Source: an uncultured Collinsella sp. (GTDB taxonomy: Bacteria > Actinomycetota > Coriobacteriia > Coriobacteriales > Coriobacteriaceae). Taken from it: a DNA stretch of 8,162 bases. Location: positions 1 to 8,162 of the forward strand of contig URVK01000060.1 of NCBI GenBank assembly GCA_900551305.1. The letters run 5' to 3'. The position numbers and the translations under genes are program-made. A model generated the notes under the pieces. The model saw only the letters and a program-made list of their open reading frames with translations, was not told the origin of the DNA and did not search any database. Numbering within the stretch: position 1 is the first letter of the stretch; every line of letters starts with the position of its first letter. Below are positions 1 to 5,692 of the stretch, piece after piece.

Positions 1-6
1 TGATGA

Positions 7-1062
7 AGACATGACCGGCGCAAGCCCGGTCGCGGCTGCCTTAAAATTACGGGCGCTCGAGCCAACAACCTCAAAAACGTTACTGCCAAGATCGAGTTTG
101 GTACGCTTACGGTTGTTACCGGCGTGTCGGGATCGGGCAAGAGCTCCCTGGTTACCGATACCATTGCGCCTGCCCTTACGAATGCCATTCACCGTTCGAC
201 GCGCCCTGTGGGTCCATATAAGAAAATCGAGGGCATCGAGTGCATCGATAAGGTTATCGATATCGACCAGTCGCCGATTGGCCGCACGCCGCGTTCCAAC
301 CCTGCTACCTATATCGGCCTGTGGGATGATCTTCGCGCGCTGTTTGCGAGTACGCCGGAGTCGAAGGCGCGCGGCTACTCGCCGGGTCGTTTCTCCTTTA
401 ATGTGAGTGGCGGGCGCTGTGAGGCGTGCAAGGGCGATGGGCAGATTAAGATCGAGATGCACTTCCTTCCCGATATCTACGTTCCCTGCGAAGTTTGCGG
501 CGGTAAACGCTACAACCGCGAGACACTCGAGGTCACCTACCGTGGCAAGACCATCTCGGACGTGCTCGACATGAGCGTCACCGAGGCGCTGGCCTTCTTT
601 GGGAATATCCCGCAGATTAAGCGCAAGCTCCAGACGCTGTACGATGTAGGCTTAGGCTACGTGAGCCTGGGCCAGCCCGCCACGACGCTCTCGGGCGGCG
701 AGGCGCAGCGTGTGAAGCTCGCCAAGGAGCTTCATCGACGCCAGACGGGCAAGACGTTCTATATTTTGGACGAGCCGACGACCGGTCTTCATTTTGAGGA
801 CGTCCGCCAGCTGCTCGATGTGCTGCAGCGTTTGGTCGATGCGGGCAACACGGTGCTGGTGATTGAGCACAACCTTGATGTCATCAAGGTTGCCGACCGC
901 CTGATCGATATGGGTCCCGAGGGCGGTAACGGCGGCGGAACCGTCGTGGTTTCGGGCACACCGGAGCAGGTTGCGGACTGTCCGCAGAGTTATACGGGCA
1001 AGTTTTTGGCGCCGTTGCTCAGGCGTGACCGGGAGCGTCAGGCTCAACTTGATGCTCAATAA
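7..1062 (+). CDS. uvrA: UvrA, excinuclease ABC subunit A (C-terminal half, 5' truncated)
   Basis: UvrA is the damage-recognition ATPase of nucleotide excision repair; it loads UvrB at lesions in the cytoplasm. This fragment is the second ABC ATPase module. The frame reads [14 protein letters not shown] just before the Walker [10 protein letters not shown] (nt 121-147). It then shows [18 protein letters not shown] and the zinc module with two CxxC pairs (Cys codons at 418, 427, 487 and 496). The ABC signature [12 protein letters not shown] is at 688-723 and Walker [11 protein letters not shown] at 763-792, followed by [10 protein letters not shown]. It ends in the usual GTPEQVA tail, so the C terminus is intact. 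The N-terminal two thirds lies outside the window. Two in-frame TGA codons at 1-6 precede readable UvrA sequence and are probably contig-edge error, so I start after them. A hairpin terminator follows the stop. Confidence 0.97.
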   Translation, partial: RHDRRKPGRGCLKITGARANNLKNVTAKIEFGTLTVVTGVSGSGKSSLVTDTIAPALTNAIHRSTRPVGPYKKIEGIECIDKVIDIDQSPIGRTPRSNPATYIGLWDDLRALFASTPESKARGYSPGRFSFNVSGGRCEACKGDGQIKIEMHFLPDIYVPCEVCGGKRYNRETLEVTYRGKTISDVLDMSVTEALAFFGNIPQIKRKLQTLYDVGLGYVSLGQPATTLSGGEAQRVKLAKELHRRQTGKTFYILDEPTTGLHFEDVRQLLDVLQRLVDAGNTVLVIEHNLDVIKVADRLIDMGPEGGNGGGTVVVSGTPEQVADCPQSYTGKFLAPLLRRDRERQAQLDAQ

Positions 1063-1080
1063 ATAGGCGATTCAGTTTAT

Positions 1081-1115
1081 GGGCGCCATCGACTCCTTGT
1101 GATTCGATGGCGCTT
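1081..1115 (+). terminator. Hairpin terminator after uvrA
   Basis: A perfect 10-bp inverted repeat, GCGCCATCGA (1083-1092) and TCGATGGCGC (1104-1113), encloses an 11-nt loop. Two G-T wobble pairs extend it outward to 1081 and 1115. It begins about 20 nt after the uvrA stop. The downstream T tract is poor (TTGCTGT), so it may be an inefficient or factor-assisted intrinsic terminator. The position between uvrA and a gene with its own promoter-like sequence supports the call. Confidence 0.75.
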
Positions 1116-1127
1116 GCTGTGCCGAAG

Positions 1128-1157
1128 TGACGTATGCAGCCGAATTGGACATATACT
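1128..1157 (+). promoter_or_regulatory. Possible promoter of the ybaK-murJ-uvrC operon
   Basis: TATACT at 1152-1157 matches five of six bases of the sigma-70 type -10 consensus. It lies between the uvrA terminator and the ybaK start, which would give a leader of about 30 nt. The -35 is weak: TGACGT at 1128-1133 has an 18-nt spacer, and reading it one base earlier as GTGACG gives 19. The call rests mainly on the -10 box and its position. Confidence 0.4.
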
Positions 1158-1194
1158 TAATCCTTGCGTCCGAATGCGAGGGAAAGGATATGTC

Positions 1195-1695
1195 ATGGCA
1201 AAGGCTGTAAAGACGCCAAAAACCAATGCGATGCGCGAGCTGGAAAGCGCCGGCATTTCCTATGTTCTACATACGTACGAAGACGATGGTGATGAGTCGG
1301 TGGGCCTGGGTGTCGCGATTTCGGAGCAGCTTGGCGAGGAGCCCGGTCAAGGATTTAAGACTTTGGTCTGCGTGACACCGTCCAACGACTATGTCGTGTG
1401 CTGTATCCCTGTTGCCGACGAGCTCGATCTAAAGTCCGCCGCGCGCGCCGCGGGGGAGAAGTCCTTGGCCATGATGCATGTGAAGGATTTGCTTGCGGCG
1501 ACTGGCTACGTTCGCGGCGGCTGCAGCCCGGTCGGTATGAAAAAACGCTACCGGACGCTCATTGATGAGACATGTGTCCTTTGGGATACCATTTTTATTT
1601 CGGGAGGCAAGCGTGGTTATCAGCTCGAGCTTGCACCCGATGATTTAATTGCATTTTGCGGGGCGACGGTTGCCGCGATTACGAGAGAGGACTGA
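1195..1695 (+). CDS. ybaK: YbaK/EbsC family Cys-tRNA(Pro) deacylase
   Basis: This family hydrolyses cysteine wrongly attached to tRNA(Pro) (and in some members Cys-tRNA(Cys)), a trans-editing step that protects translation fidelity. The 166-residue product is close to the usual 155-165. Visible hallmarks are FKTLV with the essential lysine at residue 55, the motif GYVRGGCSPVGMKK at 104-117, and the C-terminal GGKRGYQLEL at 137-146. I chose ATG 1195 because GGAAAGGA (1181-1188) sits 6 nt upstream as ribosome binding site. The frame is open further upstream, with an in-frame ATG at 1174, but using that start would place the ribosome binding site inside the gene. It is the first gene of a three-gene operon; murJ starts 3 nt after its stop. 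The fold and family are clear. Activity on Cys-tRNA(Pro) rather than another mischarged tRNA is inferred from the family. Confidence 0.93.
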   Translation: MAKAVKTPKTNAMRELESAGISYVLHTYEDDGDESVGLGVAISEQLGEEPGQGFKTLVCVTPSNDYVVCCIPVADELDLKSAARAAGEKSLAMMHVKDLLAATGYVRGGCSPVGMKKRYRTLIDETCVLWDTIFISGGKRGYQLELAPDDLIAFCGATVAAITRED

Positions 1696-1698
1696 GCG

Positions 1699-3381
1699 AT
1701 GCCGCAGGAAGAATTGAAGCGCGGAGCTCATTTTGCAAAAGAATCTGCGCCTCAGACACCCTCATCCGAAGCTTCTTCGTCGCGAGATGACACTGACGAC
1801 ATGGGCTCGTCGGACTACTCCACGGTTGGTCGTTCCGCCGGGCTTATGACCATCCTGACCATCGTGTCTCGCGTCACCGGTTTTATCCGCACGTGGGCAA
1901 TGGCGGCCGCTATCGGCATGTCGCTACTCTCGTCCTCCTATCAGGTCGCCAACAACCTGCCCAATATGCTCTACGAACTCGTGATGGGCGGCATGCTCGT
2001 GACGGCGTTTTTGCCCGTGTACATGGGCGTGAGGCGTGAGCAGGGTCGCGAGGCCTCGAACGAGTACGTGGGCAACCTGCTCGGCATTCTGCTTTTGGTG
2101 CTGGGTGGCATTTCGTTGCTGGGGACCGTGTTCGCCCCGGGCTTTATCTGGACGCAATCGTTCCTTTCGGGTGACGGCGGCAGCATGGATACCGCTGCGT
2201 TCATGTTCCGTTTCTTTGCCATCCAGATTCTGTTTTATGGTTTGGGCTCGGTGTTCTCGGGCGTTCTCAACGCACACCGCGACTACTTCTGGTCGACGTT
2301 TGCCCCGGTCCTCAACAATGTGATCGTCATTGCGAGCTTTATGGGTTTTGCGCCCGTGTCCGCACAGTTTGGCGAACGTGCCGGCATCATCTTGATTGCG
2401 GCCGGTACGACCCTCGGTGTCTTTGTTCAGATGGCATGTCAGATTCCCGCGCTTGGCAAGCACGGCGTGCATCCCCATATCCATATCGACTTTAAGGACC
2501 CCGCGCTGCGCCAGACGATTGCGCTCGGTATCCCGACGCTGCTCGCCACGGTGTGCATGTTTGTCTCGACTTCTATCACCAACGCTGCCGCGCTGGTGGT
2601 CCAGCCCGAGACGGGTCCTTCCGTCATCGCCTATGCGCGCCTGTGGTACACGCTGCCCTACGCGCTGATTGCCGCCTCGCTTTCGACGGCGCTCTATACC
2701 GAGCTCTCTCATGACGCACAGGAGAAGGATTACGACAGCGTTCGCACGGGCATTTCGCGTGGCGTCGCCCAGATGCTGTTCTTCCTGATTCCGTTCGCAC
2801 TGTACCTGATTGTCTTCGCACGTCCGCTCAATATGATCTACTGTGCTGGCAAGTTCGATGAATCCGGCGTGGCTCTGGTGTCCGAGTACCTTGTCTACCT
2901 GGCGCTCTCGCTGCCGCTCTACGGCGTGGTCGTGTTGATGCAGAAGAGCTTCTCTGCCTTGCTCGACATGAAGCCCTATAGCCGCTATTGCCTGTATTCC
3001 GCCATCGGCCAGGCCGGCTCGGTTCTGCTGTTTGGCGTTGTGCTGGGCTTCGGTATGCCGGCAATCGCGCTTTCGTATGTCGTCGACTACGTGATCTTGG
3101 TCGGCTGTTCGCTGTGGTGGCTGCGTCGTCGCCTGCGTGGCCTTCAGGTCAAATCTATCCTACATGGCGGTTTCTTTGGCCTTTTGCTCGGTGGCCTAGG
3201 TGCTGCCGCAGGCGCCGGCGTCATGTGGGCGCTTGAACACTTTGTCGGGGCACTTGGCGGCTCGATTCTGATTACTCTTGGCTACGTTTGCGTTGCGGGT
3301 GTCGCCTCGCTTGTTGTTACCTTTGGCCTTGCCGTCGTCCTTAAGATGCCCGAGGTCTCGGCGCTGCTTCGTCGCAAGTAG
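1699..3381 (+). CDS. murJ: MurJ/MviN-type lipid II flippase
   Basis: MurJ moves the peptidoglycan precursor lipid II across the cytoplasmic membrane (MOP exporter superfamily). The 560-residue protein is almost wholly hydrophobic after residue 45, with about 13-14 membrane segments, as in the family. Conserved blocks are SRVTGFIRTW (57-66), NNLPNMLYELVMGGM (85-99) and YARLWYTLPY (around 312-321). Arginines 58, 64 and 314 align by eye with E. coli MurJ R18, R24 and R270. By the same alignment E. coli D39 and R52 correspond to Ser79 and Tyr92. The first 45 residues are a Ser/Asp/Glu-rich, probably disordered cytoplasmic tail. ATG 1699 is taken because it lies 3 nt after ybaK and has GAGAGG about 10 nt upstream; ATG 1801 (Met35) is an alternative. 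There is no C-terminal pseudokinase domain, unlike the mycobacterial MviN. uvrC begins at the very next base. Confidence 0.93.
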   Translation: MPQEELKRGAHFAKESAPQTPSSEASSSRDDTDDMGSSDYSTVGRSAGLMTILTIVSRVTGFIRTWAMAAAIGMSLLSSSYQVANNLPNMLYELVMGGMLVTAFLPVYMGVRREQGREASNEYVGNLLGILLLVLGGISLLGTVFAPGFIWTQSFLSGDGGSMDTAAFMFRFFAIQILFYGLGSVFSGVLNAHRDYFWSTFAPVLNNVIVIASFMGFAPVSAQFGERAGIILIAAGTTLGVFVQMACQIPALGKHGVHPHIHIDFKDPALRQTIALGIPTLLATVCMFVSTSITNAAALVVQPETGPSVIAYARLWYTLPYALIAASLSTALYTELSHDAQEKDYDSVRTGISRGVAQMLFFLIPFALYLIVFARPLNMIYCAGKFDESGVALVSEYLVYLALSLPLYGVVVLMQKSFSALLDMKPYSRYCLYSAIGQAGSVLLFGVVLGFGMPAIALSYVVDYVILVGCSLWWLRRRLRGLQVKSILHGGFFGLLLGGLGAAAGAGVMWALEHFVGALGGSILITLGYVCVAGVASLVVTFGLAVVLKMPEVSALLRRK

Positions 3382-5328
3382 GTGCGCGTGGCCGGTCACG
3401 ACAACATACCAACGCTTGCCGAGCAGGTTTCGCGCGTTCCCACACAGCCCGGATGCTACCTTTGGAAGGATGCCAAGGGCGATGTCATCTACGTGGGCAA
3501 GGCGAAAAACCTGCGCGCCCGCATGCGTCAATACGTGACACTGCAGGATGAGCGTCAAAAGATCCCGCTGATGATGCAGCTGGTGGCGAGCTTTGACTAC
3601 ATCGTTGTCGAAACCGAGCATGAGGCGCTTGTACTCGAGCGCAACCTGATCGGCCAGTACCATCCGTACTTTAACGTCGACCTCAAGGATGACAAGAGCT
3701 ACCCCTTTATCGCCATTACAAAGGGCGACCTGTATCCCGCGATCAAATACACGCGTGAGCGTCATAAGCCGGGAACGCGCTATTTTGGACCCTATACCGA
3801 TAGCCGTGCGGCACGTGAGACGATAGATACGCTGCGCAAGGTTATCCCCATCTGCTCTGCATCCTGTGCGGAGTGGCGTCGTTGTCGCCGTACCATCGAG
3901 TCCCACAAGGGCGAGGAAGACATCGTCAATATGATTTGCGCACAAAACGGGCGTCCCTGCTTTGACTACCATGTCGGGCGCGGCCCGGGTGCGTGTGTCG
4001 GCGCGATTTCCCCGGCAGACTATGCCAAGAACGTCAAGCGTGTCGAGCGCTTTTTGTCGGGCCATCGCAAGGATGTCGTCGATGAGCTGACCTCCGAGAT
4101 GACGGATGCCGCCGAGGCGCTCGACTTTGAGCGCGCGGCACGCGTCAAACGTCGTTTGGAGGTCATCAGGGGTCTGGACGATCGTCAGCAAGTCGTTTTT
4201 CCCTCCAGTGTCGATATCGATGTCATCGGGTTCTATCGCGAGGAGACCATCTCCGCCGCTTGCGTCTTCGTCGTTCGCGAGGGCCGAACAGTTCGCACCT
4301 GCGAGTTCATTCTCGACAAGGGTCTTGATGTTGACGAGGAAGAGCTCCAGTCGGGCTTTCTTAAGCGCTATTACGACGAGACGGCTGATATTCCAGCTGA
4401 GGTCAACCTTTCCGTCGAGCTTGAGGATGCGGAGGCGCTGGGGGAGTGGCTTGCGGGCAAGCGTGAGCGTTCCTGCCATCTCCATAGGCCGCAGCGTGGC
4501 GAAAAGCACCGTCTGCTCGATATGGCATCCAAAAATGCGCGCCATGCCCTCATGCGCTACATGATGCGAACGGGGTACGCTGACGACCGCACCAATCAAG
4601 CGCTCCTGGAGCTCGAAAGTGCGTTGGCGCTGCCATCGCCGCCGTTGCGTATCGAGTGCTTCGATATCTCTACACTGCATGGCACCTTTACGGTCGCCTC
4701 GATGGTGGTGTTTACCAACGGGCGCGCCGACAAGAGCCAGTACCGTCGTTTTAAAATTCAGGCCGAATTGGACGAGGCAAACGACTTCGTGTCGATGTCC
4801 GAGGTTTTGGGACGACGCTATGCTCCCGAGCGCATGGCCGACGAGCGCTTTGGCTCGCGCCCCGATTTGCTCGTTGTCGATGGCGGTAAGCCGCAATTGA
4901 CCGCTGCGATCAAGCAACTTGAGGCTCTTGGGCTCGATATACCAGTTTGTGGCTTGGCGAAGGCCGACGAGGAAGTTTTTGTGCCTTGGGACGAGACTCC
5001 TGTCGTGCTGCCGACCGGGTCTGCTTCGCTCTATCTAATTAAACAGGTACGCGATGAGTCCCACCGATTTGCCATCACGTTCCACCGTGAGTTGCGCGAT
5101 AAAGCCATGACGGTTTCGGTACTCGATGACGTTCCAGGCGTGGGACCCACCAGAAAACGTGCCCTTATGCGCCATTTTGGCTCGATGAAGCGTTTGCGCG
5201 CGGCGAGCGAGCAAGAGATCGCGGAAGTTCGCGGCATACCTGCCGATGTTGCCAAGGCGGTCCACGAGGCGCTCGTTGCATGGAATGCCGAGCGCGCCGA
5301 GGCGGCGGCTGGCCATTCCGATAGCTAA
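3382..5328 (+). CDS. uvrC: UvrC, excinuclease ABC subunit C
   Basis: UvrC cuts DNA on both sides of a lesion after UvrA/UvrB loading. The 648-residue product is full length, with domains in canonical order. The GIY-YIG nuclease (about 22-100) has GCYLWKD, YVGKAKNL and the ERN triplet at 86-88, and makes the 3' incision. A cysteine-rich linker spans 156-207. The UVR domain that binds UvrB is at about 231-266. The RNase H-like nuclease follows, with D428 (ECFDIS), D500 (VVDGGKPQ) and H561 (ESHRFAI) as the probable 5'-incision triad. Tandem helix-hairpin-helix motifs (about 578-635, VPGVGPTRKRAL and VRGIPADVA) bind DNA. The GTG start directly follows the murJ TAG, with no clear ribosome binding site, so translation is probably coupled. 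GTG 3388 is an alternative. The cysteine pattern in the linker is unusual (see findings). Confidence 0.97.
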   Translation: MRVAGHDNIPTLAEQVSRVPTQPGCYLWKDAKGDVIYVGKAKNLRARMRQYVTLQDERQKIPLMMQLVASFDYIVVETEHEALVLERNLIGQYHPYFNVDLKDDKSYPFIAITKGDLYPAIKYTRERHKPGTRYFGPYTDSRAARETIDTLRKVIPICSASCAEWRRCRRTIESHKGEEDIVNMICAQNGRPCFDYHVGRGPGACVGAISPADYAKNVKRVERFLSGHRKDVVDELTSEMTDAAEALDFERAARVKRRLEVIRGLDDRQQVVFPSSVDIDVIGFYREETISAACVFVVREGRTVRTCEFILDKGLDVDEEELQSGFLKRYYDETADIPAEVNLSVELEDAEALGEWLAGKRERSCHLHRPQRGEKHRLLDMASKNARHALMRYMMRTGYADDRTNQALLELESALALPSPPLRIECFDISTLHGTFTVASMVVFTNGRADKSQYRRFKIQAELDEANDFVSMSEVLGRRYAPERMADERFGSRPDLLVVDGGKPQLTAAIKQLEALGLDIPVCGLAKADEEVFVPWDETPVVLPTGSASLYLIKQVRDESHRFAITFHRELRDKAMTVSVLDDVPGVGPTRKRALMRHFGSMKRLRAASEQEIAEVRGIPADVAKAVHEALVAWNAERAEAAAGHSDS

Positions 5329-5352
5329 ACACGAGCCTAAACAACTGATATA

Positions 5353-5394
5353 CATGATTGCGCGATTTTCAACCATTTATTTCGCCATGATTGC
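5353..5394 (+). repeat. Direct repeat of CATGATTGC, 33 bp apart
   Basis: CATGATTGC occurs at 5353-5361 and exactly again at 5386-5394. The 33-bp period is about three helical turns, so both copies would face the same side of the DNA. They lie upstream of the candidate promoter near 5429-5460. They could be binding sites for a regulator or chance repeats; nothing else supports a function. Confidence 0.35.
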
Positions 5395-5420
5395 CTGCTG
5401 GTTTCGGGTTTTATTAACGC

Positions 5421-5460
5421 TAAAACGTTTGACTAACCCAAGCGAAAACCCTGCTATCCT
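5421..5460 (+). promoter_or_regulatory. Candidate promoter with overlapping LacI-type operator
   Basis: TTGACT (5429-5434) matches five of six bases of the -35 consensus, and TGCTATCCT (5452-5460) resembles an extended -10. The 20-nt spacing is longer than the usual 16-19, which weakens the call. The palindrome AAACGTTT (5423-5430), with an outer matching T/A pair at 5421 and 5432, overlaps the -35. A short palindrome centred on CG is typical of LacI/GalR-family operators. Transcription from here would give a leader of roughly 225 nt. Confidence 0.35.
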
Positions 5461-5487
5461 GCGGGTTGACGAAGACTGATATCTCAC

Positions 5488-5582
5488 CTCGCCGATACAT
5501 ACTGTCTGGCGAATCATTTGTCAATGAATTCGGTGAACGGTAGTAAATACCGTTCAAGCGTATGTATGTATCGGTCGCCGAG
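5488..5582 (+). ncRNA. Predicted structured leader RNA with a three-way junction
   Basis: Three nested inverted repeats form one closed structure. Stem P1 is CCGATACATAC (5492-5502) with GTATGTATCGG (5564-5574), perfect over 11 bp. It is extended by CTCG (5488-5491) with CGAG (5579-5582) across a 4-nt bulge. P2 is 5510-5518 with 5523-5532, 9 bp with one bulged A (5527) and a 4-nt loop. P3 is TGAACGGTA (5534-5542) with TACCGTTCA (5548-5556), a perfect 9-bp stem with loop GTAAA. GGCGA (5508-5512) could alternatively pair with TCGCC at 5489-5493 or at 5575-5579. The structure lies about 110 nt upstream of the binding-protein start on the same strand. I do not recognise it as a known riboswitch or T-box. 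The pairings are seen directly; the regulatory role is inferred. Confidence 0.5.
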
Positions 5583-5595
5583 CGCGGCACCTCAG

Positions 5596-5623
5596 TTGGG
5601 TTCGTCGGTAGGTAAGGTATATA
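5596..5623 (+). promoter_or_regulatory. Alternative, weaker promoter candidate
   Basis: TTGGGT (5596-5601) and TATATA (5618-5623) are separated by 16 nt. Each matches the consensus only partly. If this is the true promoter, transcription would begin near 5630, and the upstream three-way structure could not be part of the mRNA leader from this start. It is listed because it competes with the 5429-5460 candidate. Confidence 0.22.
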
Positions 5624-5639
5624 TCGTCCGCAAGTTGCG

Positions 5640-5663
5640 CGGGGGCACGTCTAGGTGCTCCCG
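5640..5663 (+). promoter_or_regulatory. GC-rich leader hairpin
   Basis: CGGGGGCAC (5640-5648) pairs with GTGCTCCCG (5655-5663). This gives nine pairs including one G-T wobble, around the 6-nt loop GTCTAG. No T tract follows, so it is not a simple intrinsic terminator. It sits between the three-way junction and the ribosome binding site, where the expression platform of a cis-regulatory RNA or an mRNA-stabilising hairpin would lie. Confidence 0.5.
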
Positions 5664-5670
5664 AGTAAGA

Positions 5671-5689
5671 TTCTCTATTGATAGGAGAA
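5671..5689 (+). promoter_or_regulatory. Ribosome binding site buried in a hairpin
   Basis: The Shine-Dalgarno sequence AGGAGA (5683-5688) is well placed for ATG 5693. The preceding TTCTCTA (5671-5677) is complementary to TAGGAGAA (5682-5689) with one bulged G, leaving the 4-nt loop TTGA. In this fold the whole site is paired, which would lower translation unless the helix is opened. The pairing is seen; control through it is inferred. Confidence 0.5.
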
Positions 5690-5692
5690 GAC

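Larger units (their letters stand above)
5329..5692 (+). other. Gene-free regulatory stretch between uvrC and the binding-protein gene
   Basis: These 364 nt hold no credible coding frame. The first part (5329-5420) is AT-richer than the surroundings and contains a 9-bp direct repeat but no clear terminator for uvrC. The middle (5406-5467) holds promoter-like and operator-like sequence plus competing repeats: GGGTTTT (5406-5412) is complementary to AAAACCC (5445-5451), and AACCC (5447-5451) can instead pair with GGGTT (5463-5467). From 5488 to the start codon it looks like a folded mRNA leader. Individual elements are listed separately. Confidence 0.8.

Noticed and set aside
1099..1194. Upstream in-frame extension of the ybaK gene by 32 codons
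   Set aside because: It would run through the terminator arm, the -10-like box and the ribosome binding site, and the added residues do not resemble the family N terminus.
1924..2712. A 262-codon minus-strand frame opposite murJ
   Set aside because: Arg/His-rich shadow of a membrane protein gene, with no motif.
3196..4917. A 573-codon open frame on the minus strand opposite uvrC and the murJ end
   Set aside because: The sense strand carries unmistakable UvrC and MurJ motifs; the antisense product has no recognisable domain and low-plausibility composition.
5445..5467. Intrinsic terminator of uvrC at the AACCC/GGGTT repeat
   Set aside because: The stem is short with a bulge and is followed by GACGAAGAC rather than a T tract; it also overlaps the candidate -10 box.
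5492..5574. Invertible DNA element bounded by the 11-bp inverted repeat
   Set aside because: Phase-variable switches have such repeats, but further perfect stems are nested inside, no recombinase gene is in the window, and the enclosed 61 bp holds no strong promoter. An RNA fold explains more.
5488..5692. T-box leader
   Set aside because: I looked for the conserved T-box antiterminator sequence (GGTGGNACCGCG-like) and for a terminator with a T run before the gene and found neither.
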